This document shows, piece after piece, positions 43,279 through 55,746 of a stretch of 64,000 bases of DNA (position 1 is the stretch's first letter; each line of letters starts with the position of its first letter). Position numbers and translations under genes: made by a program. Location of the stretch: contig NZ_BMWA01000003.1 in the NCBI RefSeq assembly GCF_014650995.1, positions 62,001 through 126,000 of the forward strand, in the 5' to 3' direction. The stretch is from Streptomyces viridiviolaceus (GTDB lineage Bacteria > Actinomycetota > Actinomycetes > Streptomycetales > Streptomycetaceae). Under the pieces are notes generated by a model, which saw nothing but the letters and a program-made list of their open reading frames with translations, was not told the DNA's origin and searched no databases.

Positions 43279-43409
43279 GGAATGCGGGGCTGCTGCAACG
43301 GGACTGCCACACGCCGTTCATGAACCGGAGGGACCGCGGCGGCGGTCGTACGACCAAGGTCCCGGTCCCGCACCGCCTCCGGACAGGGGCCAAACAGGTC
43401 AGTGGCCCT

Positions 43410-43415
43410 TACCCT
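43410..43415 (+). promoter_or_regulatory. Candidate -10 box for a leaderless MFS mRNA
   Basis: TACCCT ends 7 bases before the ATG at 43423; the same box and spacing precede the DUF3039 gene. Confidence 0.45.
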
Positions 43416-43422
43416 GGCGACC

Positions 43423-44898
43423 ATGACCGCCCCTGAACCGCGCGACACCGACGTCGCCGACACCGCCGACCCCCGCCCGACCGCCGGCCCCGACGGGACG
43501 GTCGCGCCCGCCGAGACCGTGCTGAGCCGCACCTACCGGGCGCTGAGCGTCGGCATCGTCTCCGTCGTCGTGCTGATCGCCTTCGAGGCGACGGCGGTGG
43601 GGACGGCGATGCCGGTCGCGGCGCGGGAGCTGGACGGGGTGTCGCTGTACGCGTTCGCGTTCTCGGGGTACTTCACGACGAGCCTGTTCGGGATGGTGCT
43701 CTCCGGCCAGTGGTCCGACCGGCGGGGTCCGCTGGCGCCGCTGACCTCGGGGATCGCCGCCTTCGCGGCCGGGCTGGTGCTGTCCGGGACGGCCGGGGCG
43801 ATGTGGCTGTTCATCCTCGGGCGGGCGGTGCAGGGACTCGGCGGCGGGCTGGTGATCGTCGCGCTGTACGTCGTCGTCGGCCGGGCCTACCCCGAGCGGC
43901 TGCGCCCGGCGATCATGGCGGCGTTCGCGGCCGGCTGGATCGTCCCCTCGGTCGTCGGCCCGCTGGCCTCCGGCGCGGTGACCGAGCACCTCGGCTGGCG
44001 CTGGGTCTTCCTCGGCATCCCGGTGCTGGTCGCCCTGCCGCTCGCGCTCGCGCTGCCGCAGATACGCAGCCGCGCCGCCGGCCCGGTGCAGGGGACGGAC
44101 GCCCAGGAGGAGCCGGCCTCCTTCGACCGGCGCCGCATCCGTCTCGCCCTCGCCATCTCCCTGGGCGCCGGACTGCTCCAGTACGCCGCGCAGGACCTGC
44201 GCTGGATGTCCCTGCTGCCCGGCGCGGCGGGCCTGGCGCTGCTCGTCCCGGCCGTCCTCGGCCTGCTTCCGCGCGGCACCTACCGGGCGGCGCGCGGCCT
44301 GCCCTCCGTCGTGCTGCTGCGCGGTGTCGCGGCGGGGTCCTTCATCGCCGCCGAGTCCTTCGTCCCGCTGATGCTGGTCACCCAGCGGGGGCTGAGCCCC
44401 ACGCTCGCCGGGTTCTCGCTGGCGGCGGGCGGGGCGACCTGGGCGCTGGGTTCGTGGGTGCAGTCCCGGCCGCGCACGGAGCCGTACCGGGACCGCCTGA
44501 TGACCCTCGGGATGATCCTGGTGGCGGCGGCCATCGCCGCCGCGCCGAGCGTGCTGATCGAGGCCGTGCCCGCCTGGACGGTGGCCGTCGCCTGGGGCTT
44601 CGGCTGCTTCGGGATGGGCCTGGTGATCTCCTCCACCAGCGTGCTGCTGCTCCGCCTCTCCGCCCCGGAGGAGGCCGGCACCAACTCCGCCGCGCTCCAG
44701 ATCTCCGACGGCCTGTCCAACGTCCTGCTGCTGGCGGCCGGGGGAGCCGCCTTCGCCGCGCTCGGCGGCGGCACGGTGAGCCACGCGGCCACCGAGGCGA
44801 CCGGTTCCCACCCGGCGGCCTTCGCGGCGGTGTTCCTGCCGATGGCGGGGGTGGCGCTGGCGGGCGCCTGGGTCACGACGCGGCTGCGGGAGCGGTGA
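43423..44898 (+). CDS. MFS transporter (multidrug-efflux-like)
   Basis: A 491-aa major facilitator. After a ~45-residue cytosolic N-terminus comes IVSVVVLIAFEATAVGTAMPVAARELDGVSLYAFAFSGYF, a DHA2-like motif, then GMVLSGQWSDRRGPLAP (motif A) and GRAVQGLGGGLVIVALYVVVGRAYPERLRP. The C-half has about six to eight helices. It is probably proton-driven export; the substrate is unknown. The start at 43423 is preferred over GTG 43402 because of the -10-like box between them. Confidence 0.85.
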   Translation: MTAPEPRDTDVADTADPRPTAGPDGTVAPAETVLSRTYRALSVGIVSVVVLIAFEATAVGTAMPVAARELDGVSLYAFAFSGYFTTSLFGMVLSGQWSDRRGPLAPLTSGIAAFAAGLVLSGTAGAMWLFILGRAVQGLGGGLVIVALYVVVGRAYPERLRPAIMAAFAAGWIVPSVVGPLASGAVTEHLGWRWVFLGIPVLVALPLALALPQIRSRAAGPVQGTDAQEEPASFDRRRIRLALAISLGAGLLQYAAQDLRWMSLLPGAAGLALLVPAVLGLLPRGTYRAARGLPSVVLLRGVAAGSFIAAESFVPLMLVTQRGLSPTLAGFSLAAGGATWALGSWVQSRPRTEPYRDRLMTLGMILVAAAIAAAPSVLIEAVPAWTVAVAWGFGCFGMGLVISSTSVLLLRLSAPEEAGTNSAALQISDGLSNVLLLAAGGAAFAALGGGTVSHAATEATGSHPAAFAAVFLPMAGVALAGAWVTTRLRER

Positions 44899-45060
44899 GC
44901 CGGGAGGCCGCACTGATGGCCGCGGGGCCGCCGCGGCGGTTGTGACGTCGGTCCCACCCGGGCGTGACGCGGCCCGGTCCCGGCGCCGGTCGCGTCGGGC
45001 CGCCGGTAGGGTGGCCCGGTTGTCATACGTGGCCGAGCCGTTCTACCCCCTTCGGAGACC

Positions 45061-46857
45061 GTGACTACCACCGCCAGCTCCAGCACCTCGCACCACCTGT
45101 CCCCGGCCTTCCCCGGCCGCGCCCCGTGGGGTACCGCCAGCAAGCTGCGGGCCTGGCAGCAGGGCGCGATGGAGAAGTACATCCAGGAGCAGCCCCGGGA
45201 CTTCCTGGCGGTCGCCACCCCCGGCGCCGGAAAGACGACCTTCGCCCTGACGCTCGCCTCCTGGCTGCTGCACCACCACGTCGTGCAGCAGGTCACCGTG
45301 GTGGCCCCGACCGAGCACCTGAAGAAGCAGTGGGCGGAGGCGGCGGCCCGGATAGGCATCAAGCTGGACCCGGAGTACAGCGCGGGCCCGCTGAGCCGCG
45401 AGTACCACGGTGTCGCCGTCACCTACGCGGGCGTCGGCGTGCGCCCCATGCTGCACCGCAACCGCGTCGAGCAGCGCAAGACCCTCGTCATCCTCGACGA
45501 GATCCACCACGCCGGCGACAGCAAGTCCTGGGGCGAGGCGTGCCTCGAGGCGTTCGAGCCGGCGACGCGACGGCTGGCGCTGACCGGTACGCCGTTCCGC
45601 TCCGACACCAATCCCATCCCCTTCGTCACGTACGAGGAGGGCAACGACGGCATCCGGCGCTCCGCCGCCGACTACACGTACGGGTACGGCTCCGCGCTCG
45701 CCGACAACGTCGTCCGGCCGGTCATCTTCCTCTCCTACAGCGGCAACATGCGCTGGCGCACCAAGGCCGGCGACGAGATCGCGGCCCGGCTCGGCGAGCC
45801 GATGACGAAGGACGCGATCAGCCAGGCGTGGCGCACCGCCCTCGACCCGCGCGGCGAGTGGATGCCCTCGGTGCTGCGCGCCGCCGACCAGCGGCTCACC
45901 GAGGTCCGCAAGGCCATCCCGGACGCCGGTGCCCTGGTCATCGCCTCCGACCAGGACTCGGCCCGCGCCTATGCCAAGCTGATCCGTGAGATCACCGGCA
46001 GCAAGGCCACCGTCGTCCTCTCCGACGACACCGGCGCGTCGAAGCGGATCGACGACTTCAGCGCCGGCGACGACCGCTGGATGGTCGCCGTCCGCATGGT
46101 GTCCGAGGGCGTCGACGTGCCCCGCCTCGCGGTCGGGGTGTATGCCACGACCATCTCCACGCCGCTGTTCTTCGCCCAGGCCGTCGGGCGCTTCGTACGG
46201 TCCCGGCGGCGCGGCGAGACCGCCTCCGTCTTCCTGCCGACCGTGCCCGACCTGCTCACCTTCGCCCACGAGATGGAGCGCGAGCGCGACCACGTCCTCG
46301 ACAAGCCCAAGAAGGAGGGCGAGGAGGATCCGTACGCCGAGTCCGAGAAGGAGATGGAGGAGGCGAACCGGGAGCAGGACGAGGACACCGGCGAGCAGGA
46401 CATGCTGCCCTTCGAGGCGCTGGAGTCCGACGCCGTCTTCGACCGGGTCATGTACAACGGCGCCGAGTTCGGCATGCAGGCCCACCCGGGCAGCGAGGAG
46501 GAGCAGGACTACCTCGGCATTCCGGGGCTGCTGGAACCCGATCAGGTGCAGCTCCTGCTGCAGAAGCGGCAGGCCCGGCAGATCGCGCACAGCCGCAAGA
46601 AGCCCGACGAGCAGGCCGACCTGCTCGAACTGCCCGCCGAGCGGCGCCCGGTCGTCTCGCACAAGGAGCTGATGGAGCTGCGCCGGCAGCTCAACACCAT
46701 GGTCGGCGCCTACGTCCACCAGAGCGGCAAGCCGCACGGCGTCATCCACACCGAGCTGCGCCGCGTGTGCGGCGGCCCGCCCAGCGCCGAGGCCACCGCC
46801 GGGCAGCTGCGCCAGCGCATCGCCAAGGTGCAGGAGTGGGCGACGCGCATGAAGTGA
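45061..46857 (+). CDS. SF2 DEAD/DEAH-type helicase
   Basis: A 598-aa superfamily 2 helicase. Walker A ATPGAGKTT, DEIHH (motif II, DExH type), TGTPF (motif III) and, in the second RecA domain, VSEGVDVPRLAVGVYAT and QAVGRFVRSRRRG (motif VI) are all present. A Glu/Lys-rich acidic insert (KKEGEEDPYAESEKEMEEANREQDEDTGEQD) and a C-terminal helical part follow. It resembles the XPB/restriction-type helicase group of unknown role in actinobacteria. The GTG start is leading (MTTTASSSTSHH). TAGGGT (45007-45012) could be its -10. Confidence 0.85.
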   Translation: MTTTASSSTSHHLSPAFPGRAPWGTASKLRAWQQGAMEKYIQEQPRDFLAVATPGAGKTTFALTLASWLLHHHVVQQVTVVAPTEHLKKQWAEAAARIGIKLDPEYSAGPLSREYHGVAVTYAGVGVRPMLHRNRVEQRKTLVILDEIHHAGDSKSWGEACLEAFEPATRRLALTGTPFRSDTNPIPFVTYEEGNDGIRRSAADYTYGYGSALADNVVRPVIFLSYSGNMRWRTKAGDEIAARLGEPMTKDAISQAWRTALDPRGEWMPSVLRAADQRLTEVRKAIPDAGALVIASDQDSARAYAKLIREITGSKATVVLSDDTGASKRIDDFSAGDDRWMVAVRMVSEGVDVPRLAVGVYATTISTPLFFAQAVGRFVRSRRRGETASVFLPTVPDLLTFAHEMERERDHVLDKPKKEGEEDPYAESEKEMEEANREQDEDTGEQDMLPFEALESDAVFDRVMYNGAEFGMQAHPGSEEEQDYLGIPGLLEPDQVQLLLQKRQARQIAHSRKKPDEQADLLELPAERRPVVSHKELMELRRQLNTMVGAYVHQSGKPHGVIHTELRRVCGGPPSAEATAGQLRQRIAKVQEWATRMK

Positions 46858-46909
46858 CGCGCAGCCAGGAGGGGGCTGTGCGTGTGCCTTACGTATCGGG
46901 ACAAACACA

Positions 46910-46922
46910 GGTAGTTCATACC
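46910..46922. promoter_or_regulatory. Small inverted repeat GGTA-N5-TACC upstream of hpdA
   Basis: In the 301-bp gap 46858-47158 the only clear symmetric element is GGTAGTTCATACC, about 237 bases before the hpdA start. IclR proteins bind short palindromes of this size, so it is a weak candidate. Nothing else in the gap stood out. Confidence 0.25.
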
Positions 46923-47158
46923 GGCCATTGACCGGATTCTGGACGGAGCCTTCCGCTGAGCGAACCGGCTCGCTACTGTCCCGCTACGCACACGCCCCGT
47001 GGCAGCGCCGCCGCGGAGCGCAGCCGTGAAGCGACTGGGCCCGGGCACAAGGCCGGGCCGTCAGCCGATCGGCGGCCTCTGAAGCGCGTCACTGACGGGA
47101 CTCGGTGACGCATCCGCCGCGAGGGGGCCGCCGACCTCACCACTAAGGAGTGGGCGTC

Positions 47159-47800
47159 GTGACCGCGGAGACCTCCCAGACGCTCGACCGGGGACTGCGC
47201 GTCCTCAAGCTGCTGGCCGATACGGACCACGGGCTGACCGTCACCGAGCTTTCCCACAAACTGGGCGTGAACCGGACCGTCGTGTACCGGTTGCTGGCGA
47301 CCCTGGAGCAGCACGCACTCGTACGCCGTGACCTGGGCGGACGCGCCCGCGTCGGACTCGGTGTGCTGGGCCTGGGCCGCCAGGTGCATCCGCTGGTCCG
47401 CGAGGCGGCGATGCCGGCCCTGCGATCGCTGGCCGAGGACATAGGGGCGACGGCCCACCTGACCCTGGTGGACGGCGCCGAGGCACTGGCCGTGGCCGTG
47501 GTCGAGCCGACGTGGACCGACTACCACGTGGCCTACCGGGCCGGGTTCCGGCATCCGCTGGACCGGGGGGCCGCGGGCAAGGCCATCCTCTCCGCCCGGC
47601 AGCAGCCCTCCGCCGACCCGGGCTACACCCTCACCCACAGCGAGCTGGAGGCCGGGGCCAGCGGGGCGGCCGCTCCGCTGCTCGGGGTGACGGGCGTCGA
47701 GGGCAGCGTGGGCGTGGTGATGCTGGCCGACGTGGTGCCGGAGCGGGTGGGGGCGCGGGTGGTCGACGCGGCCCGGGAGGTGGCGGAGGCGTTGCGGTGA
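47159..47800 (+). CDS. hpdA: IclR-family regulator (HpdA)
   Basis: A 213-aa IclR protein. The winged HTH is at about 5-65 (QTLDRGLRVLKLLADTDHGLTVTELSHKLGVNRTVVYRLLATLEQHALVRRD), followed by a shorter-than-usual effector domain (AAMPALRSLAEDIGATAHLTLVDGAEALAVAV, PLDRGAAGKAIL). The GTG at 47159 is chosen because TAAGGAG lies 8 bases upstream; GTG 47150 overlaps that site. In S. coelicolor, HpdA activates the tyrosine-degradation gene hppD (established knowledge). hppD lies ~5 kb downstream here; the identity is inferred from gene order. Confidence 0.8.
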   Translation: MTAETSQTLDRGLRVLKLLADTDHGLTVTELSHKLGVNRTVVYRLLATLEQHALVRRDLGGRARVGLGVLGLGRQVHPLVREAAMPALRSLAEDIGATAHLTLVDGAEALAVAVVEPTWTDYHVAYRAGFRHPLDRGAAGKAILSARQQPSADPGYTLTHSELEAGASGAAAPLLGVTGVEGSVGVVMLADVVPERVGARVVDAAREVAEALR

Positions 47801-47860
47801 CGCCGGCCGCCCGCGCGCACGGCGCCGGTGCTGGGCGCCGCCCGCGGCCGGCGGCCACGT

Positions 47861-47866
47861 TAGATT
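47861..47866 (+). promoter_or_regulatory. Candidate -10 box for a leaderless Lon-domain protease mRNA
   Basis: TAGATT ends 6 bases before the GTG at 47873 and no ribosome site lies between. Confidence 0.45.
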
Positions 47867-47872
47867 GACCCC

Positions 47873-48667
47873 GTGCTGCTCTCTCGTCTCACACGTCCCC
47901 AGTCCCTGGCCGTCTGCGCCCTCCCCGTCGTGGCCCTGCTCGCCACCGCGGTGTTCGCGCCGCTGCCGTTCTCCGTGGCGCAGCCCGGCGGTACGGCGAA
48001 CGTGCTCGGGGAGTACCGGGGCACCCCGGTGATCACGATCTCGGGCGCGCCGACCCGCGAGACCGAGGGGCAACTGCGTATGACGACGATCGTGGCGACC
48101 GGCCCCGAGGCGCACGTCTCGCTCGGCGACGTGCTCGACGGCTGGTTCGACACCGACCGGGCGGTCATGCCGCGCGACGCGGTCTACCCGCGCGGCGACG
48201 ACGTCCAGGAGATCGAGCGGTACAACGAGGAGCAGATGAAGGAGTCGCAGGACGCGGCGACCACGGCCGCGCTGGACCATCTGCGACTCGACGAGGCGGA
48301 CGTCGACGTGAAGCTGCGCCTCGCCGACGTCGGCGGGCCGAGCGCCGGGCTGCTGTTCTCCCTCGGCATCATCGACAAGCTCCAGGGCGACGGCAGCGGC
48401 GGCGACCTCACCGGCGGCCGGGTCGTCGCCGGCACGGGCACCATCTCCACCGGCGGCAAGGTCGGCGCGGTCGGGGGCGTGCCGCTGAAGACGCAGGCCG
48501 CCCGACGGGACGGGGCGAGCGTCTTCCTCGTGCCGGAGGCGGAGTGCTCGCAGGCGCAGGCGGAACTGCCGAAGGGGCTCCGGCTCGTCCCGGTCACCAC
48601 TTTGGACGGGGCGGTCGACGCGCTCCGGGCGCTGGCGAGCGGCAAGGGCGAGGTCCCCAGCTGCTGA
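47873..48667 (+). CDS. Membrane-anchored Lon-domain (S16) protease, YlbL-like
   Basis: A 264-aa protein. An N-terminal anchor helix (LAVCALPVVALLATAVFAPLPFSVA) leads to an outer part. A central linker and a C-terminal Lon-type protease domain follow, with Ser157 in GGPSAGLLFSLG and Lys206 in VPLKTQAA. The usual PDZ domain between anchor and protease is not visible, making it shorter than ~340-aa YlbL proteins. Such proteases act on membrane or secreted substrates. It follows hpdA by 72 bases and faces the Opu operon tail-to-tail. Confidence 0.82.
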   Translation: MLLSRLTRPQSLAVCALPVVALLATAVFAPLPFSVAQPGGTANVLGEYRGTPVITISGAPTRETEGQLRMTTIVATGPEAHVSLGDVLDGWFDTDRAVMPRDAVYPRGDDVQEIERYNEEQMKESQDAATTAALDHLRLDEADVDVKLRLADVGGPSAGLLFSLGIIDKLQGDGSGGDLTGGRVVAGTGTISTGGKVGAVGGVPLKTQAARRDGASVFLVPEAECSQAQAELPKGLRLVPVTTLDGAVDALRALASGKGEVPSC

Positions 48668-48668
48668 C

Positions 48669-48682
48669 GCCGGGGCCCCGGC
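48669..48682. terminator. Short palindrome between convergent genes
   Basis: GCCGGGGCCCCGGC fills most of the 19-base gap between the plus-strand protease gene and the minus-strand binding-protein gene. It is a possible two-way terminator but lacks T runs. Confidence 0.4.
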
Positions 48683-48686
48683 GGCC

Positions 48687-49652
48687 TCAGCCCTCCGTCA
48701 CGAACCCCTTCTCCGTCATCCAGTCCAGCGCCACCTGGTGCGGATCCTCCCCGTCGACGTCGACCCGCGCGTTCAGGTCCTGTGCCACGGTGTTGTTCAG
48801 CGCCTTGGTGACGGGAGCGAGGACGGAGGCGATCGCGGGCCACTTCTTCAGGGTGGCGGTCCTGATCATGGGCGCCGCGTTGTAGTTCGGGAAGAACTTC
48901 CTGTCGTCCTCCATCACCACCAGGTTCATCGACTTGATCCGCCCGTCGGTGGTGAACACCTCGCCGTAGGTGCAGGCGCCCTTCGCCGTCTGGGTGTAGA
49001 TGATCCCGGTGTCCATCTGCGTGATGTTCCGGGCCGGCAGGTCCATGCCGTACGCCTTCTCCATGCCCGGCAGTCCGTCCGCCCGGTTGGCGAACTCGCC
49101 CTCGACGCAGAGCGTCACCGCGCCCGGGTCGGTCTTGGCCAGCCGGGCGACCTCGGACAGGGTCTTCGTGCCGTACTTGTTGAAGTTCGCCTGGTTCATG
49201 GCCAGGGCGTAGGTGTTGTTCAGCGTCGACGGCGGCAGCCAGGAGATGCCCTTCTTCAGGTCCGCGTCCCGCACCGCCTGCCACTGCCGCTGCGGGTCGG
49301 GGATGGGCCTGCTGTTGCCCTGGTAGGTGATCCAGGCGGTGCCGGTGTACTCGTACGTGGCGTCGGCGTCGCCGTTCTCGATGGCCGCCCGGGTGCCGAC
49401 GGAGCCCTGGATGCCGGTGCGGTCGAGGACCTCGGCGCCGGCCGCCTCGAAGGCGATGCCCATGATCGCGCCGAGGATCAGCTGCTCGGTGAACTCCTTG
49501 GAGACGACCGTGAGATCGGCGCCCGCGAGCGGCTCGCCCCGGCCGATCGTGCCCGGTGCCACATCGTCGGCCATCGGGGAGCCGCTGGTCAGGCCGCAGC
49601 CGGAGGCCGCGATCAGTGCCGCCGCCAGGAGCAGGCAGGTGCGCCGGCTCAC
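48687..49652 (-). CDS. Osmoprotectant-type ABC transporter substrate-binding lipoprotein
   Basis: A 321-aa OpuAC/ProX-like binding protein (QAT family). The signal peptide MSRRTCLLLAAALIAASGC ends in a lipobox with Cys19. Mature motifs are LTVVSKEFTEQLILGAIMGIAFEAAGAEVLDRTGIQGSVGTRAAIENGDADATYEYTGTAW, typical for glycine betaine/choline/carnitine binders. It is the last gene of a four-gene operon and its ATG overlaps the previous stop. Confidence 0.9.
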   Translation of the reverse strand: MSRRTCLLLAAALIAASGCGLTSGSPMADDVAPGTIGRGEPLAGADLTVVSKEFTEQLILGAIMGIAFEAAGAEVLDRTGIQGSVGTRAAIENGDADATYEYTGTAWITYQGNSRPIPDPQRQWQAVRDADLKKGISWLPPSTLNNTYALAMNQANFNKYGTKTLSEVARLAKTDPGAVTLCVEGEFANRADGLPGMEKAYGMDLPARNITQMDTGIIYTQTAKGACTYGEVFTTDGRIKSMNLVVMEDDRKFFPNYNAAPMIRTATLKKWPAIASVLAPVTKALNNTVAQDLNARVDVDGEDPHQVALDWMTEKGFVTEG

Positions 49653-50505
49653 GTGCCCACCTCCAGGCCCCGCGGACGCAGCAGCACCTCGGCGAGCGAG
49701 GCCAGCCAGTCCACCAGCAGGGCGAGGGCGACGGTGAGGATGGAGCCGAGCAGCAGCACCGGCATCCGCTGGCTGGTGATGCCGGTGGTGATCAGCACGC
49801 CCAGGCCGCCGCCTCCGCCGAAGGTCGCCAGGGTCGCCGTACCGACGTTCAGGACGAGGGCCGTGCGCACGCCGGCCAGGATGAGGGGGACGGCCAGGGG
49901 CAGTTCCACGCGGGTGAGCACGCCGAGCGGGGACATGCCGATGCCGCGGGCCGCCTCCAGCAGCGACGGGTCGTTCGCCCTCAGGCCGGCGATGGTGTTG
50001 GAGAGCACCGGCAGGATGGCGTAGACGATGATGCCGATCAGGGCGGACCTGCGGCCGATGCCCAGCCAGATCACCAGCAGCGCCAGCAGGCCGATCGCCG
50101 GGGTCGCCTGGCCCATGTTGGCGAAGGCCATCGCCACCGGGGTGGCCTTACGGAACGCCCTGCGGGTGAGCAGGATGCCCAGCGGGATGGCGATGATCAG
50201 CACGAAGAACGTGGAGATCACCGTCAGCTGGACGTGCTGCCACAACGCCTTGGTGACCTGGCCGCCCGACAGGGCGTTCTCGCTGAGCGCGTCCAGGTCG
50301 GCCTGCCGGAACCACAGCCAGGTGGCCAGCAGCAGGGCCACGACCAGGGCGGGCAGGACGGTCAGCTTCTGCCAGGTGATCCGCCGTCTCGGTGCGGCCG
50401 GCGTCGGCGGGCGCGGCTCGGGCTCGGGTTCTGCCTCGCCGTCGTCCCGGAAGGGGAGACCCCTGACCTCGTGCTCGCCCTCTGGCCGCCGGCCGGAAGA
50501 GGTGC

Positions 50506-50509
<4 letters not shown>
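49649..50509 (-). CDS. Osmoprotectant ABC transporter permease
   Basis: A 286-aa permease of the ProW/OpuCB type. A charged Glu/Pro N-terminus (~50 aa) precedes about six helices. The EAA loop is SLLEAARGIGMSPLGVLTRVELPLAVPLI, and PGLG-like glycine loops (GGGGGLGVLITTG) are present. The GTG at 50509 overlaps the ATPase stop by four bases; GAGGAGGGA lies upstream. Confidence 0.9.
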
Positions 50510-54187
<3,678 letters not shown>

Positions 54188-54199
54188 GGTTCTGCCCGG

Positions 54200-55648
54200 C
54201 TACCACACGGGCGGGCCCTCCACCGAGGGCTCGCCCAGCTGCGCCAGCGCCCGCTGCGCGGCCGGCGCCTGCAGCGGCGAGAAGTACGGATTGATCCGCA
54301 GCGCCTCCCCGATGTGCCGCCGCGCGCGCCCGTGATGCCCCAGCTCCCGCTCGATCATGCCCCGGTGGAAGACGTACTCCGCGCTGCGCACACCGCCTCC
54401 GTGCTTGGCGTCGGTGGCGATCTCCGCGTACCGCATCGCCTCCTCGGGCTCCCCGGCCCGGTACAGCGCCCAGCCCAGCGCGTCGGCCACCGCGATCCCC
54501 GGCTGCCGCTCCCACTCGGCCCGCAGCCGCCGCACCGCCGCCCGCGCTTCTCCGTGGTCCGCCTCGAACCGGCCGAGCACCAGCTCCTCGTCCGCCCCGG
54601 CCGCCGTCGCCCTGCGCACCCGCTCCCGGAGCAGGCCGTACTGCTCCCGCGCCTGCCGCTCCTCGCCCATCGACTCGTACAGCTCGCCCAGCTCCAGCGC
54701 GTACTCGGGCCGGGGCGCCTTGGCGAGCGCCGTCCGGTACGCCTCCACCGCCCGGCCCGTCCGGCCCAGCGCCGCCAGCGCCCGCCCCAGCCCGGCCTGC
54801 GCGGCCCGCTGGTCGGGATCGGTGCGCAGCGCCTCCTGGAAGTGCCGCAGCGCCCCCTCCCGGTCCCCGCGCTCGAACGCCAGCCGCCCGGCCTGCTCCA
54901 GATAGGCGGCCCGCTCCGCCGGGGCCTCGGCGCCCGCCACCGCGTCGGAGATCTGGGCCGCCGCGTCCTCCCGCCAGCCCCGGTCCCGGTAGACGGCCGC
55001 GGCCCGCGCCCGCACCGCCGGCTGCCCGGTACGCAGCTTCGTCAGCTCGTCCAGCGTCTGCGTCACGGCCTCCTGATCGCCGAGCCCGGAATAGGCGTCG
55101 AGCAGCACCGCGTGCGTCGTCCACCGCCTCGGCTCCAGTTCACGCGCGTTCTCCGCCCACTCCTGTGCCGCGGGGAAGTCCCGCCGTGCGACCGCCAGCG
55201 CCGCCAGCCCCTCCAGCGCGGCGGCGCTGGGTTCGTCCCCCACCTTCAGCGACGTGTTCAGCGCCTTCTCGGCCTTCGGGTAGTACGCGGGATCGGCCGT
55301 GCGCCGTGCCCGTTCCGCATAGGCCGTCCCCAGCACCGCCCACGCCGGAGCGTCCAGCGGATGCTCCCGCAGGTGCCTCTCCCGCTCGCCGATCAGCGCC
55401 GCCAGGTCGGGCAGCGCGGCCGGCACCCCGGCGGTGACCGTGCCGCGCGCCTGCGCCTTGGGCCCCGGAGCGGGTGCGGGCGGGCGCGCGGGGGCGGGCG
55501 GGACAGCCCCGTCCCGCTCCCGCGGCAGCAGCACCAGCACCCCGCCGAGCACGGCGCAACCCGTGACCGAGGCGATCACCAGCCGGCGCCTGCGACGGGC
55601 GCGTCGCTTCTGCGGGGGCTCCGGGGCGCTCGACCTGTGGTTCTCCAT
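54200..55648 (-). CDS. Membrane-anchored TPR protein
   Basis: A 482-aa protein. A basic N-terminus ([32 protein letters not shown]) forms one membrane anchor, and a Pro/Ala linker leads to at least nine TPR units (about 95-470), e.g. AAYLEQAGRLAFERGDREGALRHFQEALRTDPDQ and AAQAGLGRALAALGRTGRAVEAYRTALAKAP. TPR arrays bind partner proteins; no partner can be named. It faces hppD tail-to-tail (12-base gap) and is divergent from the FAD oxidase gene, where CAGTATGATG (near 55667) offers -10-like boxes in both directions. Confidence 0.85.
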   Translation of the reverse strand: MENHRSSAPEPPQKRRARRRRRLVIASVTGCAVLGGVLVLLPRERDGAVPPAPARPPAPAPGPKAQARGTVTAGVPAALPDLAALIGERERHLREHPLDAPAWAVLGTAYAERARRTADPAYYPKAEKALNTSLKVGDEPSAAALEGLAALAVARRDFPAAQEWAENARELEPRRWTTHAVLLDAYSGLGDQEAVTQTLDELTKLRTGQPAVRARAAAVYRDRGWREDAAAQISDAVAGAEAPAERAAYLEQAGRLAFERGDREGALRHFQEALRTDPDQRAAQAGLGRALAALGRTGRAVEAYRTALAKAPRPEYALELGELYESMGEERQAREQYGLLRERVRRATAAGADEELVLGRFEADHGEARAAVRRLRAEWERQPGIAVADALGWALYRAGEPEEAMRYAEIATDAKHGGGVRSAEYVFHRGMIERELGHHGRARRHIGEALRINPYFSPLQAPAAQRALAQLGEPSVEGPPVW

Positions 55649-55746
55649 GGCGCCAACTGTGCGTCAGTATGATGACCACACCCGGGTAGGTGAAGGGTGC
55701 CGTCCGCGGGGTTCACACCGATGGCCCCGGGTGCGAGCCTGTGATC

